From Eucalyptus grandis (Eukaryota > Streptophyta > Magnoliopsida > Myrtales > Myrtaceae), in contig NC_052612.1 of assembly GCF_016545825.1 (NCBI RefSeq), positions 48,777,738 through 48,841,737 on the forward strand: a stretch of DNA of 64,000 nucleotides, read 5' to 3'. The position numbers and the translations under genes are program-made. Positions 12,385-25,096 of the stretch are shown piece by piece. How positions within the stretch are numbered: the first letter of the stretch is position 1; every line of letters starts with the position of its first letter. A model generated the notes under the pieces. It saw only the letters and a program-made list of their open reading frames with translations. It was not told the origin of the DNA and made no database searches.

Positions 12385-14150
12385 TGTTGGAGAAAACTCC
12401 TGTTAAGTTTTGAAGTTGACAAAACTTTTCTAGTTTTATTCTGAAGAATACGAGACTTCTATGTAATTCTCTCAAAGTCCTTCTTACATCAAAAGTCTGC
12501 CCCATTCTGACGAAGACCTAGACTGAATGCAAGTGAAGAACAAAGATATAATCAGACTCAAGATTATTTTTCTTCCTTCAAGGCTTCAATACAAACATTA
12601 TATATATGGCTTTCTGGATGGAAATCTTACTTACATTCTTTGGATATTATTATCGAAATCAATCAAGAACGATAATATCATTTTAGAAGGCAATTTTATT
12701 TGGAAATAATTTACTTATGGAAACCTAAGGCCCGTTTGGTTCGGTTTTGGAAAAATACCTTTGGGAGAATGCAAATACCTTTGAAGTAAAGGGGTTTTCC
12801 GAAATGCTAAACTGTTTGGTAAACTATAACTGAAAAGTGCTTTAGGGAAATGCAAGACTATTTGGTAAACATATATTTGAAAAGCCCTTTAGTATAACCA
12901 AATTAAGTTTTTTAGTTTTAATATTTTTAAAATTGCAAAAAAGAAACAATGACTATATAACATTTTACATTTTCATGTTGAGAGTAATGTAAAAGATATA
13001 TATTAGTAAATTTATTTAAAAATTATATTAAAAGAATTTGATTATAGATTAGATGTAAAGCTCAACTTTTGGCCTAGGGTTCTTTTAGGTTTACTTTCAA
13101 CTTTGAATAATTTTTTTTTAATTATTGTAGTATTAATTATCTTCGTTAATTAATGATTATTCTAGTGTATCGATAAAAAGTTGGGCTATTGATTGTCAAA
13201 AGATAAAAATGACAAAAAAAAAAAAAAAAAAAAAAAGACGAACCCAACATATGCAAAGAGTTATTATTATTATTTTTAAATATAAAAATAAAATCCGATG
13301 AAACTCCGTCGCCGATCAACGACGGTTGGGGTGTGGGGAAGATGATCGGTTTAAAAAGAAGAAGGAAGTCAATGGATGAATAGTAGAGGTGGATTTGCAT
13401 TTCAAAGGTTAGCATTTGGCCAAGAACACCTCCAAATGCTGAACAAAACACCTAAATTTTTTCCCAATGGACTTTCAGGGCTGAAAGCCCCTTGGGAATG
13501 TTGAACCAAACAGGGCCCTAAATCCTGATTTTATGGGTGACCAGGATCATCAGACTTTCATCTCAATCTTCAAACGGCTCGAGATCTCCTTAGTTGATTC
13601 TGTCCAACGGGTTAATTGGAAGAATTTCTCTAGAAAATGCCAACGGTTGAGAAGGCATGGGGGAGTATTTAAGGAGGTTTTTCAAATCATTCGAAGTAGT
13701 GCATGAAAGAAGAATTCCAAAGTCTGAATATTCCAACTTACTTATTATTCCTCCTACAATGCTCAAACTTGTATTCAAAGAAGAGAGAAACTCTAGAGAG
13801 TGACTTTGTGAGAGCAGTGGAATCTCTTCACTGAGAAGTCGAGATCATAAGACTATAACACTCTTTTTCGATTCATAGAGAAAACTAGCCAGAAGGCTAT
13901 CAACGTGGAGAGTGGACGTAGGCTTAATTTAAGCCGAACCACTATAAATCTTGTATTCATTTTCTCTTCCCTGAACTCCTTTACTTTATTTACTGTGATA
14001 TCTTTCTGCGCTTTTAAATAATTTCTGAAGTTTTCTTCAAAGTCTGTTGTTCATCAGACTCAATTTTAAAGTAAAGTATTTTTACTGCATTTCGCAAAAG
14101 CTATTTTTACATCTATTCACCCCATCTAGGTGTTTATAGTATCACTTTCA
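12385..14150 (+). mobile_element. Copia-type solo LTR inside the hAT-type element
   Basis: Begins TGTTGGAGAAAACTCC and ends GTATCACTTTCA, the same family and terminal form as the LTR at 6666-10971 but in the opposite direction. Position is confirmed because hAT copy 1 is uninterrupted here. The flanking 5-mers (gttga and attaa) do not match, so either the TSD has decayed or the LTR arose by recombination between elements. Without its own nested insertion it is about 1 kb. Confidence 0.75.
12729..13517. mobile_element. PIF/Harbinger-type MITE inside the Copia LTR
   Basis: Starts GGCCCGTTTGGTTC and ends GAACCAAACAGGGCC, near-perfect inverted ends. Flanked by ctaa at 12725-12728 and 13518-13521, which contains the TAA target of the PIF/Harbinger superfamily. 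It is 789 bp long with no transposase. The interior includes an A-run at 13214-13236. Confidence 0.75.
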
Positions 14151-14199
14151 ATTAATACCGTTTATTTTAAGGTTTTCTCTATATAAAAAAATTATAAAT

Positions 14200-14201
14200 A
14201 A

Positions 14202-14237
<36 letters not shown>

Positions 14238-14255
14238 TGTATGTATGTATGTATA
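14200..14255. repeat. (GTAT)n microsatellite
   Basis: An AT run leads into a long tetranucleotide GTAT array, inside hAT copy 2. Copy 1 has only a short AT run at the same place (around 3630), so the array expanded after the copies separated. Confidence 0.9.
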
Positions 14256-14441
14256 GTCAATGTTGGTCCAGGTTGAACCAACCCTGAACTTTCATAACCA
14301 ATGACCAACCTGCACAGTGCTGGTCCAAGAATCTTAGAACCAATGACCGACCCAATCTCCCTAGGAACCAGACTAAGACCGGCAAGGTTGGGCTGATCTA
14401 GGGTTGGTCCTGAGTTAACCCTAGACCGATGCTCACCCCTA

Positions 14442-14860
14442 ATTATTTGTTCTCTCACTTTTTTGTATGGATCTAATTTCTATAGAAAAAATATCATAGT
14501 CAAATGCAAGACATCATTTATGACGCAACCGATACATGTTGTTGAATCGCTTGTTGTTCCTTAAGCTCCATTATTGACATATAACTTTCCAAACACTTCA
14601 TTTCAAATTCAGATCCACAATGATATAAAAACTTATATCGCAAAAGCCCGATTTCCTAACAAGATGCCCGATATGATGTGTAGCATTTTTTCTAACGTTT
14701 CATGCACATAAATGATTATTAATGGCATTTGTCGTGGCATGACCTTAATTGGTGAAAATAGTCTTGGTGCTTTATTATACCATGGTATTTGATTCGCCAA
14801 ATACATCATTATTGTATACTCTTTCATATGTATGGCGCAACCCAATTATTGTTTTTGAAA
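14442..14860. other. Intergenic sequence between the hAT-type element and the NUPT
   Basis: I see no recognisable gene. The left junction of the plastid insertion falls near 14,850-14,880, where the sequence begins to resemble the atpB-rbcL spacer. Confidence 0.45.
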
Positions 14861-15438
14861 TTTAGAATCCCTTACTTTTTTTGAATCAAAAGCATAAAAT
14901 AGCATATTGAAATAATAAGAAATTTACTCTTGACAGTGATATATGTTGTATATGTAATTCCTAGATATGAAAATATGAGAAATTTATATCCATGAAAAAG
15001 GAAAGGGTATAGGTATAATAAAAAAGAAGAAGAATAGACTGGGCATATAAGGCTCTGCTGAAAAAAGAAAAAATAAGGCCCAATGAGATCAAAATAATTA
15101 ATTGCAAATAGAATTCAGGTTCAAATTCCATAAATAATATGGAATTTCTTGTTATAATGATAGACAAATTAAGAACTTTCTCAAGCTCAAGATTTTTATT
15201 CATCCATTTGATCTTTATATTTTGAAAATAGGTTGGTTGAACTTGAGAATTCACTCGTTGAAATTGAATATGAAAAAGTAAACAAAATCGAATTGGATTT
15301 GGTTGGATGGTACCAATTAAATTGAGTACTAATTACCATTTCTTATTGAATTAACCGATCAAGTTACTATCAGACACTTTTTTTTTTTGGATTCGACAAT
15401 TTTCGCAAAAAATTTCAATATATTTCACTTTTATTATT

Positions 15439-17331
<1,893 letters not shown>

Positions 17332-17823
17332 TTAGTTGGTGCATACGAACAATCAAAGGAACTTCAATAGAAATAGAGGTTCTGTTTATACACCTCCTTT
17401 TTTTTTTTTTTTTTGTTGATTGAATACAATATTCAATACAATTCAAAAAAATCAAGTAGAATCAGATGAATTCTTATGCAATGAAAAAATATTCACTTCA
17501 AAAATGAATTGAATATAGAATAGGACTCGAGTCGAGGCTATCAATGCGATTTCATAATTAGTTGGTGCATATGAACAATTAAAGGAACTTCGATAGAAAC
17601 AGAGGTTCTATTTATACAACCCCTTTTTTTTGTGTTGATTGAATACAATATTCAATACAATTTAAAAAATCAAGTGGAATTAGATGGATTCTCATGCAAT
17701 GAAAAAATATTCAATTCAAAAATGAATTGAATATAGAATATGATGGAAAAGATACAAAAATCAATAAGAGAAGGTGGTTAGAAAAACTTATTAGATACCA
17801 TGACTCTAGTATCTAATAAGTTC

Positions 17824-17895
17824 TACCTACTATTGGATTTGAACCAATGACTCCCGCCGTGTGAAAGCAATACTCTAACGGTTGAGTTAATAGGT
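17824..17895 (-). pseudogene. trnM-CAU: trnM-CAU pseudogene, NUPT copy
   Basis: On the minus strand it reads acctattaactcaaccg onward, matching plastid elongator tRNA-Met. The anticodon loop reads TTTCACACG where TTTCATACG is expected, so the anticodon CAU has become CAC. The T arm (GGTTCAAATCC) is intact. Confidence 0.85.
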
Positions 17896-18068
17896 CATTT
17901 ATCATCATAAAGAGAAACAAAAAGAACTCATCCCATCGATGAATTATAAATCCAATATTACTTCTAAGCAATACCAATCAAACTGGGAGATATGTGGTTG
18001 AATCATGTAATATTCATCTTGACAAGAAATTATCCACATAATATGATAAAATATGTATCATAAACACA

Positions 18069-18741
18069 AGGGCTATAGCTCAGTTAGGTAGAGCACCTCA
18101 TTTACACGTGCGCCAATTTTTTTCAGAGGAGTCCATTACATCATGTAATCAAAAGAACTTATCCTATTGAGAAACCCATGTCTTACTCCATAAGTTTTAG
18201 CGAACAAAACAAGAGAACAATAGCCTGACAAAAGGTTCTCAATTCGATTCGAGTGCCCATTTTAGTTAAGCACTAAATATAACCTATCCTTGATTTGAGA
18301 TATTGATAAGGTGAATACCCAGTATATTCAATGCTAGGCTTATAATGAGTATAAGGACCTCCAAAAATTCTCTTTTCTCCCTATGAACTTTAAGGTGTAT
18401 GAAGTTTCATATTTGGTTCTTTAAGCAAGGCCGATAGAGACTACATTTAACTTAGGTTAATCTTGGCAAAAAGCAGACCTACGTCAAGATAACCCTTCTT
18501 TGAGACACTTTGGTAGTGCTCTTGAGTCGAAACCAAAATAATGAATCTGAGCACATGGAGCCATCTCCTTATTGGCAAGAAAAAAGATGGCAGACTAACT
18601 GATATTTCAATCAATTAATGAAAGAGCCCAATGCTAAAAAAAAGGCATGTTGGATCTTTGAACCAGTTCGAATCATTTTGATAATAATGAGTTTGATATG
18701 TTTTACCGAGAAGGTCTAAGGTTCGAGTCTGTATAGCCCTA
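18069..18741 (+). pseudogene. trnV-UAC: trnV-UAC with its group II intron, NUPT copy
   Basis: 5' exon AGGGCTATAGCTCAG through TTTACAC (18069 to about 18106), intron starting GTGCGCC, then the 3' exon ACCGAGAAGGTCTAAGG to TATAGCCCTA (about 18705-18741). Acceptor stem ends AGGGCTA/TAGCCCT still pair. Exon changes are few, but plastid splicing factors would not reach a nuclear copy. Confidence 0.88.
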
Positions 18742-19249
18742 ATATAACAAATATTATAGTTTATTCTAACTAATAGAATAGTTTCATTAACTAGTATATT
18801 AAAATTATAATAAATACATTTTATTTAATATATAAAAAAATCGATTTCCATTTCGAATATTTTTTGAATATTCGAATTTTGAATCAAAGAAATAAAAAGA
18901 AAAAAATGCGCATTTTTTTTAAAATTTGTTTGAATTCCTTTTTTCGTTATAAAAAATTCATCCGAAGCCAGGTGAAAGCAAAAAAAAAATTATTTGTTTT
19001 GTATAAGGGCACTATCTATTTATAACTACTCTATCTATATCGAAAAAAAAAATCGAAGTAAGGTTAATGGAAATAGGATTCCAATTGATGAATATTTAAA
19101 CGAGACATGTACCACAATTAACAAACGAAACTAGATAGGTCGATCAAAATGATTTATTTGATATTATGGATAACTTTACAATTAATTCCAATTAAATTGA
19201 CTAAATTGAATTAATCGGGTCTATTTTTCACACTCATTGGAGTTCATCT

Positions 19250-19618
19250 ATGTTTCTGCTTTACGAATATGATATTTTCTGGGCATTTCTAATAATATCA
19301 AGTGTTATTCCTATTTTGGCATTTCTAATTTCCGGAATTTTAGCCCCGATTAGCAAAGGGCCAGAGAAACTTTTGAGTTATGAATCGGGTATAGAACCAA
19401 TGGGCGATGCTTGGTTACAATTTCGAATCCGTTATTATATGTTTGCTCTAGTTTTTGTTGTTTTTTATGTTGAAACGGTTTTTCTTTATCCATGGGCAAT
19501 GAGTTTCGATGTATCGGGGGTATTCATATTTACAAAAGCTTTAATTTTCGTGCTTATCATAATTGTTGGTTTAGTTTATGCATGGCGAAATGAGCATTGG
19601 AATGGTCTTAGTTCCTGA
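19250..19618 (+). pseudogene. ndhC: ndhC, NUPT copy (open frame kept)
   Basis: A 122-codon frame starting [18 protein letters not shown] with the three hydrophobic segments of NADH dehydrogenase-like subunit 3. The usual FDVET is FYVET, and the C-terminus is shifted to [12 protein letters not shown] instead of the normal plastid ending, consistent with an indel. Although open, it sits in a nuclear plastid fragment without a transit peptide or nuclear promoter. Confidence 0.88.
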
Positions 19619-19667
19619 ATATTCGGACAATAAAAAAAAGTAAAAAAAAAATAACATTGAGACGGTT

Positions 19668-20343
19668 ATGAATTCCCTAGAATTTCCCTTTCTTGCTCGA
19701 ACAACCCAAAATTCAGTTATTTCAACTACATTAAATGATCTTTCAAATTGGTCAAGGCTCTCTAGTTTATGGCCGCTTCTTCATGGTACCAGTTGTTGCT
19801 TCATTGAATTTGCTTCATTAATAGGCTCACGATTCGACTTTGATCGTTATGGATTGGTACCAAGATCGAGTCCTAGACAGGCAAACCTCATTTTAACAAT
19901 CGACACAGTAACAATGAAAATGGCTCCTTCTTTAGTGAAATTATATGAACAAATGCCTGAACCAAAATATGTTATTGCTATGGGAGCATGTACGATTACA
20001 GGGGATGTTCAGTACCGATTTGTATAGTACTATTCGGGGAGTCGATAAGCTAATTCCTGTAGATGTCTATTTGCCAGGCTGTCCGCCTAAACCAAAGGCA
20101 GTTATAGATGCTATAATAAAACTTCGTAAGAAAATAGTTAGAGAAATCTATGAAGAGCGAATTAGGTCTCAAGAAGAAAATCGGTGTTTTACTACCAATC
20201 ACAAGTTTCATGTTGCACGCAGTATTCATACTAGAAATTATGATTAAGGATCACTCTATCAATCACCATCTACTTCAAATATACCTCCTGAAACATTTTT
20301 CGAATACAAAAGTTCAGTATCTTCCCACGAATTAATGAATTAG
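19668..20343 (+). pseudogene. ndhK: ndhK pseudogene, NUPT copy
   Basis: Starts [17 protein letters not shown] and keeps [14 protein letters not shown] and [15 protein letters not shown], which carry the iron-sulfur cysteines of the NuoB-like subunit. A frameshift just after ACTITG (near 20003) causes a stop at 20027. The other frame continues [18 protein letters not shown] to NYD, where CAA has become TAA near 20245. The remainder runs to a normal-looking stop at 20343. Confidence 0.93.
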
Positions 20344-20419
20344 GCAGCATTCCTTTGTATAGAATAACAAACAACAAATTAATCTTCTCATACAAATCAA
20401 AATGCAGGAGATAAAAAAG

Positions 20420-20911
20420 ATGCAAGGTCGTTTGTCTGCTTGGCTAGTCAAGCATGGACTAGTTCATAGATCTTTGGGCTTTGATTATCAAGGAATAGAG
20501 ACTTTACAAATAAAGCCTGAGGATTGGCATTCCATTGCTATCATTTTATATGTATATGGTTACAATTATCTACGTTCTCAATGTGCTTATGATGTAGCAC
20601 CCTGTGGATTGTTAGCTAGTGTGTATTATCTTACGAGAATAGAATATGGTGTAGATCAACCGGAAGAGGTATGCATAAAAGTATTTGCCCCGAGGAGGAA
20701 TCCTCGAATTTCATCTGTTTTCTGGATTTGGAAAATTGCGGATTTTCAAGAACGGGAATCTTATGATATGTTGGGAAACTGTTATGATGCTCATCCACGA
20801 CTTAAACGTATCTTAATGCCTGAAACTTGGATAGGATGGCCTTTACATAAGGATTATATTGCCCCTAATTTTTATGAAATACAAGATACTCATTTAATGA
20901 TAGGAAACTAA
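20420..20911 (+). pseudogene. ndhJ: ndhJ, NUPT copy (open frame kept)
   Basis: Begins [18 protein letters not shown]; the whole 30-kDa-type subunit reads through without a stop, ending FYEIQDTH. The normal stop is lost and five extra codons follow. Substitutions include Gly-to-Cys in the APGGLLAS motif. A 6-codon longer start at 20402 is not the plastid one. Confidence 0.9.
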
Positions 20912-21656
20912 TCCTCATTTCTATAACTCCAGATATTCAAGGAGTATTTATATTTTCTCTTTGAAATCAAACAGAGTAATTGGAGCATCATTCGTAATAT
21001 GGATGTGCTAAATAAAAAAAGACAATACAATTAGGGATTATTCATTGAAATTCTCAAATTTGGAGTATACTTCTTTCTTTTTATTTTGGATGAGCTGAGC
21101 CAATAGGATGAATTAAAAAGAGTTCCACATTATGAACTTTGTACCGCGCACATAAGTTACACGCGCTCTAGAAGAGCGCATTGGAGAGAATTAATAAATA
21201 GAATATGAAAAAAAAGAAAATAACAAGAAATGAAAGGGATCGAATTCTATTTGTACTCTATCTCATATCCATCTTCGCTATTCCCATCCATTAACCCCTT
21301 GAGACTAGACTGGACCTTTGCTTTGTTTTTTCAAGCAACTAATTGAACCTTTCATATATGTATGAAGTATTTATATTTTGATTTTGAACGAGAGGAGATA
21401 CATTATGAAATGAACAAAATAAATCAAAAAGAAGAGAAAAGATAATCTAATTTAGATATTTTACGTATAGATACTTTTTATACTCTTTCTAGAGATTTTC
21501 CTCAGCTATAAAATAAAGGAGTGTAGTTCTAGATACCTAGATGGATAAGGATGTATCATGATCTATACTATTAATGAATATGTATGTCAATCCATATCAA
21601 TTAAGTTGTAGATATCAATTAATTTATGGAATAGATACTCATACAAATTAATCATG

Positions 21657-21728
21657 TGCCAGAACCAGATTTGAACCGGTGACACGAGGATTTTCAGTCC
21701 TCTGCTCTACCACCGAGCTATCCCGACC
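21657..21728 (-). pseudogene. trnF-GAA: trnF-GAA, NUPT copy
   Basis: The minus strand reads GGGATAGCTCGGTGGTAGAGC, then GACTGAAAATCC with anticodon GAA and a T arm ending CTGGTTC. A few stem bases differ from plastid trnF, so the acceptor stem is imperfect. Confidence 0.88.
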
Positions 21729-21892
21729 ATTCCTTACACATCATCCTCATTTTACTAGATGATTTGGTTCTATGTCAATTAAAAAGATGAAAGGGGTAGA
21801 AAAAGTCTTATCCAGACTCCAGAATTTTTTTTATTAAAAAAAAACATAATAGGATAAATCGTTAAGTTAAGGAGTAAAATGGTCCTTTTTTT

Positions 21893-22190
21893 GGGGATAG
21901 AGGGACTTGAACTCTCATGATTTTTAAAGTCAATGGATTTTCCTCTTACTCTAAATTTCATTGTTGTCGGTATTGACATGTAGAATGGAACTCTATCTTT
22001 ATTCTCGTACGATTAATCAGTTCTTCAAAAGATTTATCAGACCACGGAGTAAATGATTTAATCAATGAATATTCAATTTTTTCTTCAACTTAGAATTGAT
22101 TCACAACAATTCTTTCCTTTTTCATATAAAAAATTCGCGTCATCATTAATCATTTGAGATAGTATTCAGTACGTATACTTATTGATTCTA
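21893..22190 (-). pseudogene. trnL-UAA: trnL-UAA 3' exon and partial intron, NUPT copy
   Basis: The 3' exon is recognised at 21893-21943 (plus strand ggggatagagggacttgaac), followed by plastid trnL intron sequence such as 'gtcggtattgacatgtagaatgg' and 'catttgagatagtattc'. The 5' exon is absent; plastid similarity fades near 22,190, which marks the right NUPT border. Confidence 0.8.
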
Positions 22191-23793
22191 AAAGTAATTG
22201 AAATGTCTAAGAAAAAAAAAGCAATAGCTTCATTCAATGGAAATGCACAATCATAGTGAACATTCTTCCAATGATGCTCAAGCCAACAAAAGATGCACAT
22301 ATTATATTGTTCTTATTTGCACGGTAAGTTATATCAATACCGCCATATATCCAAAACTTTCATAGTCCAGTTTAGATATATCATCAAACAAAAAAAAAAG
22401 TTGGTCAATCTTTGTCCCTTATCCAATTGAAATGTGTAAGAAAAATCGTTTCCTCTCGATTCTAAGTAATTAAAATGGTTATAATGAGACTTTGACAATC
22501 ATATGCACTAATCAAGTCCATTCTCTTCGATTGTAAGAAATTTTGACAATTATGTAAAATAGAGCCAATATTCTCCTCTCCTCCCACTTCATCATTAAGA
22601 TAGGAATATGCTTTAGTAAACCTTCTCTGGCCATAAAAAGTCAAAATACTTTTATTAGTATATGTTATGTGTTGGTATGATCGTATCAAATGTTTCTATT
22701 TATCATTAATAAAAGGATGAATATGTACTTCCTTAAACTTGTCCACTACCCAAACTCCTATCTTCGATTTTAAATTTTATGCAAGCTTGATATCTAGTTC
22801 TCTTTATTGTCTTATAAACATCCTCTTATTCATGAGGTGATATTGATGGAGAGCATCATTTACAATTACAAATAAATGTGCATGTTCATAAAATTCTTTT
22901 ACTATTATTTGCCTTTGTCATCTTCTCACTCCAAATTCCTTACAAATTGTATATGCACTATATGTTTTATGGGTTTTGTCCTTGTCAATAAATGTCATGT
23001 CAATTTTAAATTCAAATTCTTTATGAATGTTATGCATGATGATATTATCCTTTGTAGACTTCATAATTTTTTTAAAGAAAAAAAATCTAATTCTATAAAG
23101 AAGGCAGATAGAGTGAAAACAAATTTTAGTTTTAAAAAAGATGAGTCATATCCATTTATTCCAAAAATAAATCAAGCTAGCAACTAAGCACCACAATTGT
23201 CAAAAATTTGTAATGTAAGTTAGTGACTTTGAAAGATTGTGCGTGTACATATTTCAATCACAATAGAAAATGCCATACCAACTTATTTGCTGGCCTGTGT
23301 TCTCACTCTTGATTTTTCTAAAGACTACCTTATCTGCTTGAAGCCAATTTCAAGATAAATGTGAATGAAGGGAATGAACGTTGATGTCAATAAAGGGAGA
23401 CAAATTAGTGAAAGTTGAAAAGACGAAAGAGGAAAAATAATTGTTTGTGCTTTCAGCTGAACAGCTGCTACAAATATAATGTGAAACCCAAAACAACCAC
23501 GACTCGAGCAAGAGATTCATTTTTCGTAGAACTATAAGAAGCTAACAAATCATATCATAGCTTCCATGTATTATTTTCAAACCACATCCTACTAGAACCC
23601 TCCTTCACTGAATTTTATCAGCATACGACTAGGAGATGAACAGCACTTCATTCACTCACAATTATCTTGCACTCATGACAATTAAGCTTAAAAATCATAA
23701 TCTCTCTCTCTCTCTCAACATTCACAGCCTCAACGCCAAACGAAGATTTTGAGAAGAGAGGAAAACAAAACCATCATAGAAGATTGAAGAACT
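22191..23793. other. Intergenic AT-rich sequence
   Basis: Short ORFs only, none with recognisable motifs. I see no gene or clear repeat before the SINE duplication at 23794. Confidence 0.45.
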
Positions 23794-23812
23794 TTGAAAT
23801 CTCAAATTTGTT

Positions 23813-24013
23813 TTTTTTTTTTTTTTTTGGAATCGGAAGCAGAACTGCAGTGCGAGCCCGCGCCGTAAACCTCCAGGTGACACTTAAGCAGGAGGACCCA
23901 CAACCCCTGAATCACACTTAATATACCTAGCGCCTCCCCTGGGTTTTGAATCCTTCACCTCTTCGTTGAGGATCAGCAGAGCCTTATCCAGTGGAGCCAC
24001 CACGGCCGGTAGA
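23813..24013 (-). mobile_element. tRNA-derived SINE with long target-site duplication
   Basis: On the minus strand it starts near 24013 (ccggccgtggtggctccac), has an A-box-like TGGCTCCACTGG and a B-box-like GGATTCAAAACCC (complement of 23941-23953), and ends in a poly-A tract (T run at 23811-23828 on the plus strand). The sequence ttgaaatctcaaatttgtt flanks it at 23794-23812 and 24014-24032, a TSD of about 19 bp as produced by LINE-dependent retroposition. Polymerase III promoter boxes, length near 200 bp and poly-A tail fit a plant SINE. Confidence 0.85.
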
Positions 24014-24032
24014 TTGAAATCTCAAATTTGTT

Positions 24033-25096
24033 GTTCTCTTGTTATCAGCTCGAGAATCGCACCTCGTTGGAAAGCTATGTGAGAGCACCTGCAGCTGACA
24101 AATGGGTTTTGTCGAAACAGAGAAACGAGCTTTGTTGAAGGAGCTAAGAAACGTGAAAGAGGACCTTTTCATCTTCCAAACGAAGTCGCACCTTCTTCGA
24201 AAGCCATGTGAGAGCACCTACGGCTAAGAACCGACTTTTGAGCTTTGTTATAAACGAGAAATGTGATTCGTTGAAGGAGCACCGAAACGTGAAAGGAAGG
24301 GGACCTCATCTTTCGAACGAAATAAGTTTTTGTGATGGGAGTAGCAACATAAAAGAGGAAAGAGAGCAGGTAATAAATGTCAGTATTTATTGTCGTTCGT
24401 GCTAGGTCCTTTTTCATTATCACCACAGCCTGTCAACTAGATGAAAGAAATTTAAATGGTTAATAACCTAAAAAACCTCAAATTAATATATTTGTAATAA
24501 ATTTATCTCAAATTATTTTTTACCACCAAAATCTCAAACGATATACTTTTGATAAATTTACCCAAAACTTGTACACTTATGACAAATTTACACATGACAA
24601 TACCAATTTGAGATTTTACGTTCCGTTTGTCACAATTTATAATTTTTGTGATTTTTTTATATTATTAATCCAATTTAATAAAGAGTATATTTGTCTCAAA
24701 TTTACCAGTTTTGGGTTTTTGGCGGTCGAATAAATTAGTTTGGGGTAAATTTATTATAAATGTACCAATTTATGATCTTTTTTAGTCAGTTTGGGTAAAT
24801 TTATTACAGGTGTACCAATTTGAGATTTTTTATGGTAAAAAAAATAGTTTGAAGTAAATTTATTACATGTGTACCAATTTGGGATTTTTCAGGATATTAA
24901 CCTTAATTTAAAATGTGATTGTTAAAGGAGCGCCGAAACATGAAAGTAAGGGGACCTCATTTTCCGAATAAAATGAGTTTTGTGATATAGTAGAAACATA
25001 AAAGAGGAAAGAGAGCAAGTAAATGTGAGTATTTATTGTCGTTTGTGCTCAATCCTTTTTCATTATCACCACAATCTGTCAACTAGATAAACGAAA
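24033..25096. repeat. Diverged tandem repeats surrounding a fold-back element
   Basis: Blocks around 24060-24200 and 24190-24300 resemble each other ('gaaagc(t/c)atgtgagagcacct'). The stretch 24277-24450 recurs at 24917-25090 ('gaggaaagagagca', 'tcctttttcattatcaccaca', 'ctgtcaactagat'). The fold-back element at 24457-24902 lies between these last two copies. Noncoding as far as I can see. Confidence 0.7.
24457..24902. mobile_element. AT-rich fold-back/MITE element
   Basis: Starts ggttaataacctaaaaaa and ends ggatttttcaggatattaacc; the ends are inverted repeats with a few mismatches. The inner arms repeat 'aaatttattac' and 'accaatttgggatttt' phrases in both directions. Flanks aatttaaat (left) and aatttaaaa (right, after tt) suggest a roughly 9-bp, Mutator-like duplication, not perfect. 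No ORF. Confidence 0.6.

Larger units (their letters stand above)
11613..14441. mobile_element. hAT-type non-autonomous element, copy 2, with nested insertions
   Basis: Ends are TAGGGGTGAGAATG at 11613 and CGATGCTCACCCCTA at 14441, flanked by the perfect 8-bp duplication attatttg (11605-11612 and 14442-14449). An 8-bp TSD and TAGGGGTG-type ends are typical of the hAT superfamily. The interior matches copy 1 up to 'tttaatgttgttga' at 12384 and resumes at 'ttaaggttttctctatataaaaaa' after 14155; the 1.77 kb between them is a Copia LTR. No transposase is encoded. Confidence 0.85.

Noticed and set aside
19250..20911. ndhC and ndhJ as functional genes
   Set aside because: They lie in a decayed plastid fragment together with broken neighbours, and have no nuclear targeting sequence.
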